Counted from the first letter of the stretch, positions 29,315 to 39,728 are shown. The stretch: 64,000 nt of DNA from Secundilactobacillus kimchicus JCM 15530 (GCF_001433995.1 NZ_AZCX01000003.1:1-64000); one strand, 5' to 3'. The notes: generated by a model from the sequence alone, not told the origin. Numbers and translations are program-made.

Positions 29315-31204
29315 TCATCTAAATTCTTCTAAAGTAATCTTCGTCGTGTTGCCGTCTAAAGTAAAGGACACTTGGTTGCCATTAAGAGAAATTTCAGGTA
29401 ACACTATTTGCTCTCGTTCATCTAAACTTTCTAGTTCACGATCACCTAGGTATAGTGAGATTAACGTATATTCCCCCGGCTTAAGTACACCGGTTTGCAA
29501 TGGAATTTTCGTTTTAGGAAAATACAAATTAGTGTTTGGTTCAGGCTCTGTCAACGCCACTTTCAATTCTTCAGATAACCCAACGAGCCCCGTAATGCCA
29601 ACTTCTGTCTGATAAAAAACAGCATTCTTTACATCCGTGTCTAATACCTGTTGTCCCGGAATCCCATAGTCTGGTGCAGCAAAGCCACCTTCTGCGACGT
29701 TAATTGTTCGTCTTGTATTAATTTGGTGGATTCGAATATGCCAAGGCATTTGAGGAATCACGTAATTTTTGATTTCAACATCCGACCACGGCTTCCAATC
29801 TGAGTACACATAGTCGTCATGAATCGCATAGTGCTCATACTTAAAAGCAGTCTGCCAGAAGTTCTCAGTCTCTGAAACTGCAAGTGTATTGTCAAAAGCG
29901 CCCTGCTTCAATAATACTGATCCTTTGGGGGTGCTGAAACCAAACGTCGATGAATACACGTACTTCTCATACTTTGCTTCACCATGCGCATGCTCATGAG
30001 AATGTTGTCCAGCTGTAAACGCTTGAACCTCTTGTCCCGTTTTACTGTGAACGACCAGCATCCGTGGCTCAGACTGCTTTTTTCGTGGTTCAAACTTTAA
30101 TTTCTCACTCTCTTTTACTTGCCAAAACGGATCATCATCTGGTAGCGCATAAAAAATGAATGTCTTTAAAGCCCAATAAGCAGAAGCTGGACCGTTATAA
30201 CCCTCTGCAAAATTCATATTAGGATAGGCGTATCCGATAGGAATTAATCCATCAGTCGTAAAAATGTTTTGGCGGAACCACCAACGCAAATTATTGAGTA
30301 ATAGGTGTTTAACGTCTCCCAGTTCATAACCTGACGGTAGCTCGATATGTGCATAGGCTGCTACCGCCCAAAAAGCGGCCTGTGCAAATCGATAATCCAG
30401 ACTTCGGCCATATGGTAACGCTGCACCATCCGCCGCAAACCAGTTAGCATAACTTGGAACAAAGGCTTGAGCGCGCTCCTTTAACAATTTCGCCTGATCG
30501 TCCTGCCAATCAGTTAAGCCAACCGTTAGTAATGTGAAGAACTGGTAAGCAAAAGGTATATAGTTATCAATTTGATTTTCATAGCCATCGTATGACCATC
30601 CATGATCTAAGTAATGTTTATTAGTGATGGCGTAGTCGTCTAAAACTAGCTGGTAATGATCATCAAATCCAGAATCCGTAATAAATTTATTTACCATTGC
30701 CTTAAAAAATAGCCAATTTGTTTTGGGAACAACATGATCATTAACCTGGTCCATCCACTCAACAATTTGCTTCTGCTTCACGTAGGAAAGATTATCCCAA
30801 AAATCTGTCTTAGTTTCGTATAGAAACGCTGTTAGAGCGCCCATTTCAACAAACATTTGATCATAGTCACCTAAATTACCGCCCCAGTAGCTCGGCGATC
30901 CTGGATCGACTCCCGCAATAATTGATTGGGTTGTCATTTCGTACCAGTCGGGATACTCGGAGATGTTTTCCCGGTTACTGAAGAATGGTCCAAGTCCCCA
31001 TAATAACCTCATGAAGCCTTCAATTTCCGTTTTATCCTGAACGTAGACGGCGCCGCTATCGCTTATTCGAAAGCGACCCTTTAGTTTTTGTTGGTCTAAA
31101 ACGTGCATTGCGGGCGCCAGAATATCCACAAGCGCACTTTTTATATCTGCCTTACTACGCAGCGGATTTTGTTTAATCTGTTCATTAAATAGTTTCCGTG
31201 CCAT
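29315..31204 (-). CDS. DUF2264 protein, probable glycoside hydrolase (GH154-type)
   Basis: The 629-residue protein matches the DUF2264 family: LLWGLGPFF, then SPSYWGGNLGDYDQMFVEM and NWLFFKAMVNKF in an (alpha/alpha) helical domain (about 1-370), followed by a beta-rich C-terminal domain. As I recall, this family is placed in CAZy GH154, where beta-glucuronidase activity has been reported. The gene is 18 bases upstream of gusA and would be cotranscribed with it, which supports a glucuronide substrate. There is no signal peptide. A catalytic residue cannot be named from the sequence alone. Confidence 0.8.
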   Translation of the reverse strand: MARKLFNEQIKQNPLRSKADIKSALVDILAPAMHVLDQQKLKGRFRISDSGAVYVQDKTEIEGFMRLLWGLGPFFSNRENISEYPDWYEMTTQSIIAGVDPGSPSYWGGNLGDYDQMFVEMGALTAFLYETKTDFWDNLSYVKQKQIVEWMDQVNDHVVPKTNWLFFKAMVNKFITDSGFDDHYQLVLDDYAITNKHYLDHGWSYDGYENQIDNYIPFAYQFFTLLTVGLTDWQDDQAKLLKERAQAFVPSYANWFAADGAALPYGRSLDYRFAQAAFWAVAAYAHIELPSGYELGDVKHLLLNNLRWWFRQNIFTTDGLIPIGYAYPNMNFAEGYNGPASAYWALKTFIFYALPDDDPFWQVKESEKLKFEPRKKQSEPRMLVVHSKTGQEVQAFTAGQHSHEHAHGEAKYEKYVYSSTFGFSTPKGSVLLKQGAFDNTLAVSETENFWQTAFKYEHYAIHDDYVYSDWKPWSDVEIKNYVIPQMPWHIRIHQINTRRTINVAEGGFAAPDYGIPGQQVLDTDVKNAVFYQTEVGITGLVGLSEELKVALTEPEPNTNLYFPKTKIPLQTGVLKPGEYTLISLYLGDRELESLDEREQIVLPEISLNGNQVSFTLDGNTTKITLEEFR

Positions 31205-31256
31205 TATCTTCGTCCTCTCTCCATTACCATTATCCTAATTGAATGACTACGAGCAA

Positions 31257-32552
31257 TCAGTGCACTCGCTTAATTAATAAAATACAAGTTCCGCCAACGA
31301 TTTCCATACAAATTGCAAAAATAAAAATAGCACCGTAACCAAACGCCTCCACAATAGCTGAAGCAACCATGGCTCCAAGCATCTGGCCTAACGTGTTAGC
31401 TAAATTAATGAGTCCCAAGTCTTTCCCAGCCGTATCTGAGGACGGTAACACGTCCATGTTCAACGCACCATCTACAGAATTGTAAAGGCCATTTCCAAAG
31501 GCGGCAATAACTGCATATACAAACATTGCCCATGGTTCTTTAACAAAAAGCGGGAAGAACGCTGCAAAGCCTAAAGCAAAAGTAGCGATTACGACAGGCG
31601 CCTTAACACGTTTCAACTTATCAGCGATTGGTCCCCCAAGTAACGCGAAGAATACACCGATAAATAACATAATAGATGAAAAGATCGATATTGATTTTCC
31701 TGCTTCACCAGTTGACTGCCCGATATAATCGGTAAAGAGGAACAACAAAAATGTTGTCACGATTGTAGACCCAACCACCATAAAAAACTTACCAACTAGA
31801 GCTAAGTAAAAATCGCGTGCGTCGTGCGTTGGGAAAAAGAAGTATTTCTTAAGCGTTTCCTTATTTAAGCTGACTTTCGGTTCGTCTAAATTGCTTCCTT
31901 CTTTAATCAACAGCACGTGGATAACAGCTAAAATAACCGTACATGCAGCCATTGTGTAGATCCCAAATTTAACATCGCCGAGAAATTGGGCTGCAAATAA
32001 TGCAAAACCTTGCTGGGCAATCGTAAAGCCGACCCCATAAAAAGTCGATACTGTGCCTCGCCACTTCGGGGCGACTCTATCTGATATTTGTGGATAAATA
32101 GCTGCAGCAATCGCATTTTCGGCGGCAGCCGCTATTATCCAGACAAATATAATAGCTGTAATTGATTTCATATTTGCAATAACAACCAATGAAATCGCTA
32201 CTGCTAAGGTCCCCACTAGAATATAAGGCTTACGCTTACCCAAACGGGTTCGAGTCACATCTGAAAAAGCGCCAAACAACAGATTAGAAATCGCGCCTAC
32301 GATGGAAGCGACCGTTGCTAAAATACCAACCGCCCAAACTTTGTGGACTGGATCAAGCTGTGCGAATAATTGCGGAATCAAAACGCTTCTTGTTGATCCA
32401 ATCGGGCCATACCAGCAAAGAGGTGCTAAAAACATAGCCGATGAAATCATCCAAGGTAACTTTGGCTGCTCTTCGTCTTTAATTTTTGCGTTGGTAATCT
32501 CACCGACGGCAGACTTAACAACTCGTTGGTCATCTTTCTTTTTTTCTGACAT
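31257..32552 (-). CDS. MFS carrier, probable glycoside/glucuronide importer
   Basis: The 431-residue protein has about 12 hydrophobic segments after a 35-residue charged cytosolic N-terminus. SDVTRTRLGKRKPYI between helices 2 and 3 is like the SLC45/GPH branch of sugar:proton symporters. It heads an operon with the DUF2264 protein and GusA, so it is the likely importer of the glucuronide. AGGGAG precedes the ATG, and two cre-like sites lie about 100-130 bases upstream. Confidence 0.82.
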   Translation of the reverse strand: MSEKKKDDQRVVKSAVGEITNAKIKDEEQPKLPWMISSAMFLAPLCWYGPIGSTRSVLIPQLFAQLDPVHKVWAVGILATVASIVGAISNLLFGAFSDVTRTRLGKRKPYILVGTLAVAISLVVIANMKSITAIIFVWIIAAAAENAIAAAIYPQISDRVAPKWRGTVSTFYGVGFTIAQQGFALFAAQFLGDVKFGIYTMAACTVILAVIHVLLIKEGSNLDEPKVSLNKETLKKYFFFPTHDARDFYLALVGKFFMVVGSTIVTTFLLFLFTDYIGQSTGEAGKSISIFSSIMLFIGVFFALLGGPIADKLKRVKAPVVIATFALGFAAFFPLFVKEPWAMFVYAVIAAFGNGLYNSVDGALNMDVLPSSDTAGKDLGLINLANTLGQMLGAMVASAIVEAFGYGAIFIFAICMEIVGGTCILLIKRVH

Positions 32553-32650
32553 TGATTTTCACTCCCTATTTTTGATGGTTATCCCCAAACCGCTATCCCT
32601 TTCATTTTATAAACCACTTTTAATTTAAAAAAGCACTTTTTCCGGTTTAA

Positions 32651-32686
32651 AGTAACCGCTTACAATTTTTGATTATAGCGCTTCCA
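32651..32686 (-). promoter_or_regulatory. Two cre-like sites before the glucuronidase operon
   Basis: The minus strand reads TGTAAGCGGTTACT (32651-32664, 13 of 14 consensus positions) and TGGAAGCGCTATAA (32673-32686, 12 of 14). The 322-base gap 32553-32874 holds these, AT-rich promoter sequence and the terminator at 32808, but no gene. Confidence 0.55.
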
Positions 32687-32807
32687 TTTCCTTTTGTATA
32701 TATTTTTTTACTAAATATTATTTATATTTTACTATTTTACTAAAAATAAATTAACCGCTATAACAATAAAAATTACCACATTTTCAATTTTCTTCGTTTG
32801 AAAGCGT

Positions 32808-32841
32808 AAAAAAGCCCGAAAGCTTTATTGCCTTCGAGCCC
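32808..32841 (-). terminator. Terminator of the rhamnosidase operon
   Basis: On the minus strand GGGCTCGAAGGC pairs (with G-U pairs) with GCTTTCGGGCTT, followed by TTTTTT. Confidence 0.7.
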
Positions 32842-32874
32842 TGCTCCGCGGATAGATAAGTCTAATACGACTTT

Positions 32875-34179
32875 CTAATTGGTAGTAACCTTAACATCAC
32901 TGGTGCTATCTTCTGATTCTTCTTCATCGAGTAAATTATATTTCTTTTCCAAATGAATCATTCTGAAACCGGACAAGCCAAAAATTAAAACAATGATGAC
33001 AAATCCCCACATCGTCGTTTTAATGGTCGTTGGGAGAACCAACAAGGGCGTAACCGTTGCCAGAAGTCCACAGAGAAAGCGAGAAGTTCCGTTAATGAAT
33101 CCTTGGATCGATGCTCTAACATCAGAAGGAAATGTTTCCTGAGTCCAAACTTTATAAATGGCTTCGCCGGAGAGCATACTACCGACACCCCAAATCAACA
33201 TAAATCCGACAATGAGTGCCACAGAGGTAGCCCCAAATATGGCTAATCCAGCCATGGCAATTACTGCAAAAATAACACCAATGGTAAACCAAGTATTTCT
33301 TTTGGCCGACCCCGCGATGGTAACATACACACCCAAGATGAACAACGCTGCAATATGCAACCCTAACCCAATCCCTGTTGACAGAGTCTGTGATGCTCCG
33401 GCCTTCACGAACATAAACGTTGTAAATTGTCCGAAAGTATTAGCAACAAAATTCCAAAAAATATAGTAAATCATAATTACAACAAATACATTCAAATACA
33501 TTTTGCTGTTTTTATCATGGAATAAAACATCCATAACTGAGCGTTTTGATTTTTTAATGATTGGGCCCTGAACACTGATGCGTTCACTTCCCTCAATATG
33601 CAACTTTTTGATTCCTGTTGAAAATGTTCGCCAAGCCCAAATTAATAATGAAACTGCCGCAAAAAACGCGAAGACAATTCGACCGCCTGTAACACTCATT
33701 GTCGAAACAACAAACGCAGCACCGGTGGACACAAATTGACCAGCCTGCCAAAAAATTTGAGTCGATGCCACCATTTCCGAAGACATTTTTTTCGACGGTG
33801 CATCTCTTGAAATAACCGCTAAGGAAACCGGTAAATCTGTTCCTGAAGCAATCCCGGCAATAATGACTCCTATCAGGAGTGAATAAAATCCCGTAGAGAA
33901 TACAACAACCAGTGACCCAATAGCGTATAAAAAATTGATCCAATTGAAAATCCGAATAATGCCAACTTTATCCGCAATTCGGCTCCCAAAGATTGAACCA
34001 AAAGCAATTGCAAACGTGAGTGCTCCAGAGACAATTCCAACCTGCCCATTTGTAAGATTCAGACCTGCCTGCCAAACAGTGATCGTGCTAGCTAGCCCCA
34101 CAATTATACCTGATCCTAACATTGAACCTAATCCTGCAGTAATGGATAGATTCCAATATTTTCCATACTTATTTTTCAT
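32875..34179 (-). CDS. MFS transporter in the rhamnosidase operon
   Basis: This 434-residue, 12-segment transporter has the MFS motif-A stretch FGSRIADKVGIIRIFNW between helices 2 and 3. The charged C-terminal tail ends in SEDSTSDVKVTTN. It follows the GH78 gene by 38 bases and precedes a terminator, so it is the third gene of the GPH-GH78-MFS operon. It may bring in rhamnosides or pass on rhamnose or the aglycone. The family does not fix the substrate or the direction. AGGAG precedes the ATG. Confidence 0.8.
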   Translation of the reverse strand: MKNKYGKYWNLSITAGLGSMLGSGIIVGLASTITVWQAGLNLTNGQVGIVSGALTFAIAFGSIFGSRIADKVGIIRIFNWINFLYAIGSLVVVFSTGFYSLLIGVIIAGIASGTDLPVSLAVISRDAPSKKMSSEMVASTQIFWQAGQFVSTGAAFVVSTMSVTGGRIVFAFFAAVSLLIWAWRTFSTGIKKLHIEGSERISVQGPIIKKSKRSVMDVLFHDKNSKMYLNVFVVIMIYYIFWNFVANTFGQFTTFMFVKAGASQTLSTGIGLGLHIAALFILGVYVTIAGSAKRNTWFTIGVIFAVIAMAGLAIFGATSVALIVGFMLIWGVGSMLSGEAIYKVWTQETFPSDVRASIQGFINGTSRFLCGLLATVTPLLVLPTTIKTTMWGFVIIVLIFGLSGFRMIHLEKKYNLLDEEESEDSTSDVKVTTN

Positions 34180-34217
34180 AACGTCTATCTCCTATATTTT
34201 ATAATATAATCATAAAT

Positions 34218-36917
34218 TTATTTTGAATATACAATTTTGTGTCGACCAGATTTGACAATTAATTCCTTCACAGATGATTTCTGAATAATACCGTCACATT
34301 TAATTTCCGTTGATTCGGTCGGTAAAATTAAATGCGCAGTCGTATTCATCGGAATATCAACAATGGTAGTCACGACACTTACGGCATTGTATGAAACTCG
34401 AATTATACCTTTAGCTGTGGGAACAACAGCTTTCAACGTGTTAACGGTTCCTGGACGAATTTTGATTTTAAAATCTTTAAACCCTGGCTTTAATGGTGTT
34501 ATCCCAAGAATTCCTTGAATGATAACAAGGCCCGGCGTTGCACCCCATGGGTGGGACAACGTTAAGTTGGGTTTGTAATAATTACTCCATGCTTCTGGCG
34601 CAATCGTTGCATGTAGGTTGTCTAAAATAGCTGCAAAAGTTTTTGCATTTTCTTGATTATTTGGATTAATCAGTAGATCGACTGCCTTGTCAGCATGTCC
34701 ACTATCAACAAGCCCCTTCAACATAAAATAGATAAAGTAAACACTTCCGATAAATTCACCATCATTGGCAACATATTCACTCAGTCTTGCAGCCATCTCT
34801 TCATCCTCATACACGCCATAACATAATGCATATGCAGAAGCATGATGAGACGTATGGAGATTTACCGACAGATCTTTCTTCAATGAGTCGTGGAATTTTC
34901 CAGACTGAGAATCATACAATCGTTTAATCATCTGATTTTTAATTTCAGCTGCACGATTTCTGAAAAAAGAAACGTCATCTTGATGCCCTGTTACTGCTGC
35001 AATTTTGCTCATAATCTGGTAATTTCCAAAAAAAACAGCATTAAATGGTGTATTGTATTCACCTGACACATAGCCATCCCGTTCTCTAATGGGCCAATCT
35101 ACTAAACCATCATTTGTGACTAATCCAACGCGATCATCGAAATTATCAACACCGTGCCCATTTCTTAAAGTTCCTACAAAATCGCTTGATGCACCATCAA
35201 AACTGTCCTTACCTTTTCCGCGGTTAAACTTAACACGTAAGTCATCATATCTGGCTGTTAATAAAGTCGCATCTCCCGTATACAGATAATCCATCCACGC
35301 CATCTCAACATTAAATAGTTTATAATCTTCTGGCCAAGTTGGATTATCAATACAATAGTCAATAGAATGTCTTGTCAGTGAATACTGCGACGAAATTGCA
35401 TAGCTTGTTAATCCATTAACAAGCAAATCTCCCTCGTAAGGACGGCGCTCACGAGCTTGTGAGTCAACGAATACATCTTGGTTTGTCGCTTTAATAGTGT
35501 ATTTAGACAACTCATACTCTTTATTGAGTAAGCTATTATCACTAGTAAATGAACCTTCAGACTCGTCAAATGGTTGTTCAATTGCCCATCCTTGTATGTC
35601 ATCAATAGTTAAATTACCTTTAAATCCCACTATTTCAACATATCTGAAATTTTTCATCTGAAATGTTGTAAAATTATTAGTCCCTTGTTTTAACTTCCAA
35701 TTTTCGACATAGTCAGGCCCACTCGCCATGTGATGGCGCACGTGCCCTTTGTCATCCAACTGTTCTCCCATCAGGATTGTTACCCTTTGGTTTATAGGAC
35801 TCTCAATTTCCGCCTTCAAACTGCCAATAATCTCTTTCCCTAAATCCAAAATAAAATGTTCGTCATCCAAACGCGTTATTTTCTTTGAAGGATTTGTCAC
35901 CAATTTTCTCAGCGTATTTTCGCTTCTATAAGGAACTAGAACTTCTTCATTATTAACCATCTCAGCTTCATTAATAGTTGCGGTTGGCCATGCTGAATCA
36001 TCAAACTCGGTCTGATCCCAGCCAGTTGGATAAAAATCCATATCTATATTGTCAGACGGCATACCAAAATATAAACTTCGGATTTTAACGCCATAATCTC
36101 CAAAAGCAGTGCTTCCGTCTAAGGCTTTCCAGTTGCTATTCGAAAGTTGAACAACTTCCTTTGAACCATCAATCTTATATACCTCAAGCTGGCCAAAAAA
36201 AGCTCTCCGTGGTGAGTCGCCACCAATTATTGCTGCGATAACATTTAGGCCGTTCTTTATAGATTGCGTGACGTCATATCGATTGTAATAGATCGCGGTT
36301 TCTTCTCCACCATCATAATATGCCTGCGGTCTAGCTGATCCTATAACCGCACCCTCTCCGTTTACTCGTAGTTCGAATCCCTGAACAAATTCAGGTTCAC
36401 TGCCTCTAGAAAAAGCCGTAATAATAGCGCTATCAATTTCCTGCGTATTTAACGAAAAGTTGGGACTTCTAATGAATGCCACATTCCCTAAATGAACCAA
36501 TTCATCGTCCTTTTTATGCAGGTTAGGGGACCATATGCCATATATTGGCTTCTTCAAGTATTGTATTGTAATAAACTTTTCCGGTTGAGAATAGTCGCTT
36601 ACATTTCCAAAATTATCTTTAATTCTTACTTGCCAGTAATAAACTTCATTTTCAACAAGATGTCCCTCGAGCTGAGGAATCATTACTGCTGAATTTTTAC
36701 TTGATTGAACCCAGCCTGTGTCAATCTGATAGTCATGATTTAAGAGTTGCACCGCCCGTTTAGATATAACAATCTGATACTCTACTTGGTAACAGTCATT
36801 ATCCTGGCTGTGATCCCACCAGCTAAATGTTGCACTTTCATCAACATTGTAGGCAAACGCCAATAGATTTACCCTCAGGTGACTAGGTGCCAGTAATCCA
36901 CTTACTTTAGATTCCAA
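34218..36917 (-). CDS. Alpha-L-rhamnosidase (GH78), cytosolic
   Basis: The 899-residue protein removes terminal alpha-L-rhamnose. It has an N-terminal fibronectin-like domain (about 10-118), beta-sandwich domains to about 450 with FGDYGVKIR and LDLGKEIIGSL, the (alpha/alpha)6 catalytic domain (about 450-800) and a C-terminal beta domain. DSQARERRPYEGD (485-497) corresponds to the GH78 acid motif DxxxRxER-x-GW-x-GD, with Glu490 the likely general acid. HPWGATPG late in the barrel is also typical. The start is TTG at 36917 with AAAGGGG. There is no signal peptide. Rhamnose catabolic genes are not in this window. Confidence 0.9.
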   Translation of the reverse strand: MESKVSGLLAPSHLRVNLLAFAYNVDESATFSWWDHSQDNDCYQVEYQIVISKRAVQLLNHDYQIDTGWVQSSKNSAVMIPQLEGHLVENEVYYWQVRIKDNFGNVSDYSQPEKFITIQYLKKPIYGIWSPNLHKKDDELVHLGNVAFIRSPNFSLNTQEIDSAIITAFSRGSEPEFVQGFELRVNGEGAVIGSARPQAYYDGGEETAIYYNRYDVTQSIKNGLNVIAAIIGGDSPRRAFFGQLEVYKIDGSKEVVQLSNSNWKALDGSTAFGDYGVKIRSLYFGMPSDNIDMDFYPTGWDQTEFDDSAWPTATINEAEMVNNEEVLVPYRSENTLRKLVTNPSKKITRLDDEHFILDLGKEIIGSLKAEIESPINQRVTILMGEQLDDKGHVRHHMASGPDYVENWKLKQGTNNFTTFQMKNFRYVEIVGFKGNLTIDDIQGWAIEQPFDESEGSFTSDNSLLNKEYELSKYTIKATNQDVFVDSQARERRPYEGDLLVNGLTSYAISSQYSLTRHSIDYCIDNPTWPEDYKLFNVEMAWMDYLYTGDATLLTARYDDLRVKFNRGKGKDSFDGASSDFVGTLRNGHGVDNFDDRVGLVTNDGLVDWPIRERDGYVSGEYNTPFNAVFFGNYQIMSKIAAVTGHQDDVSFFRNRAAEIKNQMIKRLYDSQSGKFHDSLKKDLSVNLHTSHHASAYALCYGVYEDEEMAARLSEYVANDGEFIGSVYFIYFMLKGLVDSGHADKAVDLLINPNNQENAKTFAAILDNLHATIAPEAWSNYYKPNLTLSHPWGATPGLVIIQGILGITPLKPGFKDFKIKIRPGTVNTLKAVVPTAKGIIRVSYNAVSVVTTIVDIPMNTTAHLILPTESTEIKCDGIIQKSSVKELIVKSGRHKIVYSK

Positions 36918-36935
36918 AATTCTATCCCCTTTTAA

Positions 36936-38450
36936 TTAACCATTTTCATCTTTCCAAACTTGATTATAGTTAAGACCTGTCAATTCTTTTACAACACGTT
37001 TTACCTCAGAAGTTGCGTCGTCTTTGCTACCGCCAGACCGTAGACGTTGAATTTCATTTAGCACGACTTGGTGTGACTGTTTGTTGAGTTTAAACCTTAA
37101 GGCTACAATTAAAGCCAATAATACTAATCCCCCAGTACCGATTAATAAGATCAAGGCAATGGCATGCTGGGCAATTATCGGTTCAGTAGTTGCATTTTTA
37201 ACAAATCCGCTACTGTCCAAAATGAATCCTACCGCCATAGTTGCGACTGCGACAGTTGATTTACGAGTAAAGCTCATTACTGCAGCATACACACCGGTTC
37301 GCCGACGTTTGGTTACAATTTCATCGATATCTGGTATAAATGGAAAGACGTTCCACGGAGTAAACTCTAAAATTGCACGTCCAACTTGATAAATTAAAGA
37401 AATAAAAAATAGTATCAAAATAACATGTTGCTTAACATGCAACGTAAACAAGGCGTAATATGCTACTAGCATGAGAAGCATCAGCCCATAACCAGTTATA
37501 TACAGAAATTTTGGTCCGTATTTAACCATTCCTATTCCCGCAAATACCGTGACCACCAGTCCTACCAGCGAAAGCGAGAGCATATTAGCTGCAACTGTTG
37601 CTGATAATCCGAGACAATAGATGCAAAAATAAGCAAATACCGTGTTAAACGTATCTTTACCCGTAAATGAAAATAAATAAATTAGTAAGTGTTGTCTGAA
37701 ACTTTTAAGCCGAATTGTCGACGCATAGTCCTTCAATAACCCGCTTAATCGGGCATAGATGTTTCCTGAATTTGCCTGATCTTTTTCTAATTCTGCTTTC
37801 ATTTCTTCAGTTACAGGTTTTTCCCAGGTTACCGAGTAACAAATAAACACGCCAATAGCAAAAATAAACGCAAACATGGTACCGTTTATCAAGAATGGAA
37901 TTGGACTATGTTGCCCTAAAATTGCAAATAACTGTCCTGGAATAAACGTAGCCAAAAATGTTGATCCTGCCGAAATGAACATTCTGGCAGACGATAACTT
38001 TGTTCTAGCATTAAAATCATCCGTCATTTCGTTCGGTAATGTCTCATACGGAATCATCATTGCACTTGAAATTACTTCAAATACCATGTACGTCGTAAAA
38101 TAATACCAATAATTCATCCCGGAAATCCACAAAGTGATATACAAGAACATCAGTGGTGAGCCAATGAGCAAAAAGAAGTGTCTTCGTCCATATTTTTGGC
38201 CTAGTCTAGTTTTATAGAAATTATCAGTTAAACTTCCCATTAACAAACTACATATTGCATCCGCTATTCGTGCTGCACCAATAATACTTGCACCTTCAAT
38301 CGCAGTTAAATTGCAATATGAAGTATAGAAAAACAACATCCAAGCGCCAATGATTGTCATTGACCCGCCACCAACAAAATCAACAATACCGTAACCCATG
38401 CCCCTCCATATTGTTATTTTCCGAGGGGTGTAAACTTTGTTTTGCTTCAT
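36936..38450 (-). CDS. GPH-family symporter, first gene of the rhamnosidase operon
   Basis: The 504-residue, 12-segment carrier resembles glycoside:cation symporters: WRGMGYGIVDFVGGGSMTI at the start and IPYETLPNEMTDDFNARTKL in the middle. The cytosolic tail is about 60 residues and does not contain a IIA-like domain. GGAGAGG lies 6 bases before the ATG at 38450. It is 18 bases upstream of the GH78 gene and is the best candidate for importing the rhamnoside. A cre site lies about 100 bases upstream. Confidence 0.85.
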   Translation of the reverse strand: MKQNKVYTPRKITIWRGMGYGIVDFVGGGSMTIIGAWMLFFYTSYCNLTAIEGASIIGAARIADAICSLLMGSLTDNFYKTRLGQKYGRRHFFLLIGSPLMFLYITLWISGMNYWYYFTTYMVFEVISSAMMIPYETLPNEMTDDFNARTKLSSARMFISAGSTFLATFIPGQLFAILGQHSPIPFLINGTMFAFIFAIGVFICYSVTWEKPVTEEMKAELEKDQANSGNIYARLSGLLKDYASTIRLKSFRQHLLIYLFSFTGKDTFNTVFAYFCIYCLGLSATVAANMLSLSLVGLVVTVFAGIGMVKYGPKFLYITGYGLMLLMLVAYYALFTLHVKQHVILILFFISLIYQVGRAILEFTPWNVFPFIPDIDEIVTKRRRTGVYAAVMSFTRKSTVAVATMAVGFILDSSGFVKNATTEPIIAQHAIALILLIGTGGLVLLALIVALRFKLNKQSHQVVLNEIQRLRSGGSKDDATSEVKRVVKELTGLNYNQVWKDENG

Positions 38451-38552
38451 CGTTAACCTCTCCATTTACTGTAAATGATTCAAGCTAATTCTTGCCTCCT
38501 CATTGCACCATTTTCACAATATGAATGTTATAATATCCTTTATTAGCCGTCA

Positions 38553-38566
38553 ATAAAACGCTTACA
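38553..38566 (-). promoter_or_regulatory. cre site before the rhamnosidase operon
   Basis: The minus strand reads TGTAAGCGTTTTAT, 13 of 14 cre positions, about 105 bases from the symporter start. Confidence 0.6.
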
Positions 38567-38614
38567 ATAATATTTAGGTAAGGATCGGGATTGGTTACGA
38601 ACCGCGGCATAATA

Positions 38615-38626
38615 GTAATATACTAG
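38615..38626. promoter_or_regulatory. Palindrome shared with the GH31-uxaC promoter
   Basis: AGTAATATACTAG (38614-38626) is identical to 15762-15774. It may be a uronate operator or a plus-strand -10 region (TATACT) for the AraC gene. It is about 90 bases from that gene's start. Confidence 0.35.
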
Positions 38627-38715
38627 TTTTTTAAAATAATTCCGTCATTTTTTAACCTGTATATTTGATACCTTTAGCCTAAATCTTTGGTATTTAAAAT
38701 TTGGGAGACCTCATT

Positions 38716-39681
38716 ATGAATGATAAAGTATTGAATCAACTAATGAAACTAACAGCCACAGAGAAAAAGCGGCTCAAGTATCAGGAATTTTATGATGATG
38801 TTCCGAAAAATGCTTACGCTGAAATGGGCCCGGACTCCATAATCAATAATTTCTTTTTCGAGCAGAAAAAAATTTATATTAGTCGTCACAATCGATTCTC
38901 TCCTTACCCCACTCACTCCCATACATTTTTGGAGATTAATTATATGTTGCGAGGAAGCTGTGATGAAATTGTGAATTCAACCTCAATTCATCTGAACCAA
39001 GGCGATATTTTATTGATCGATATTGGCTGCCCCCACTCCATTGATTATTTAGGAAGTGGTGACTTACTAATTAATATTTTATTTCAAGATACCGATATTA
39101 ATATCGATTTGTTAAGGGGAATGAAAAGTAGCAAAAGTGTCTTGTATAAGTTCATGTTAGACAGGAAAACTTCTCAGAAGACGCCTGAGCCTTTCTTACT
39201 TCTCTCACAATTAAATGACCCATCTATCATCGAAACTTTGGACAAGTTAATTGAAGAATATTATCTTCAGCGAGAGTTTTCTGAAACAATTATTTCTTCA
39301 TACCTCTCAATATTAATTGCTCAGATGACCAGAAGTTTTACTGTCCAGAGTTCGGCCGTACTCTCTAAATCCCAAGTTTTAATTTCCGATATACTACTGG
39401 ATATTGATAATAATTTCAAAACCATCACCTTGAAACAAACAGCGCAAAAATATGGCTATAATAAAAATTACCTTAGTAATTTATTCAAGATAACATTAGG
39501 AAACTCTTTTTCTGAAGTGTTAAATCAAAAAAGAATTATGCAGGCTCATAGTTTGCTTCAGATCTCGTCTGCGCCTATTTCTACAATAATTAAGGAAGTA
39601 GGCATTAGTAATAAGAGCTATTTTTATTCAAAGTACAAAAAAATGTTTAACCACACTCCTGGAACCGATCGGGACAATTAA
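38716..39681 (+). CDS. AraC-family regulator, cupin type
   Basis: The 321-residue protein has a cupin sensor (FSPYPTHSHTFLEINYMLRG, about 60-150) and two C-terminal AraC helix-turn-helix motifs (about 215-318; the second is around STIIKEVGISNKSYFYSKYK). It is divergent from the GPH-GH78-MFS operon, which it probably activates when the rhamnoside is present. GGGAG precedes the ATG at 38716; the TTG at 38701 is an alternative without a site. Confidence 0.85.
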   Translation: MNDKVLNQLMKLTATEKKRLKYQEFYDDVPKNAYAEMGPDSIINNFFFEQKKIYISRHNRFSPYPTHSHTFLEINYMLRGSCDEIVNSTSIHLNQGDILLIDIGCPHSIDYLGSGDLLINILFQDTDINIDLLRGMKSSKSVLYKFMLDRKTSQKTPEPFLLLSQLNDPSIIETLDKLIEEYYLQREFSETIISSYLSILIAQMTRSFTVQSSAVLSKSQVLISDILLDIDNNFKTITLKQTAQKYGYNKNYLSNLFKITLGNSFSEVLNQKRIMQAHSLLQISSAPISTIIKEVGISNKSYFYSKYKKMFNHTPGTDRDN

Positions 39682-39728
39682 CTTTCGGAACAATTCTGCT
39701 GTTAATACAAAAAAATGTTATTATCCAT

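Noticed and set aside
32798-32811. cre-like TGAAAGCGTAAAAA
   Set aside because: It lies after the rhamnosidase operon, not in a promoter, and misses two consensus positions.
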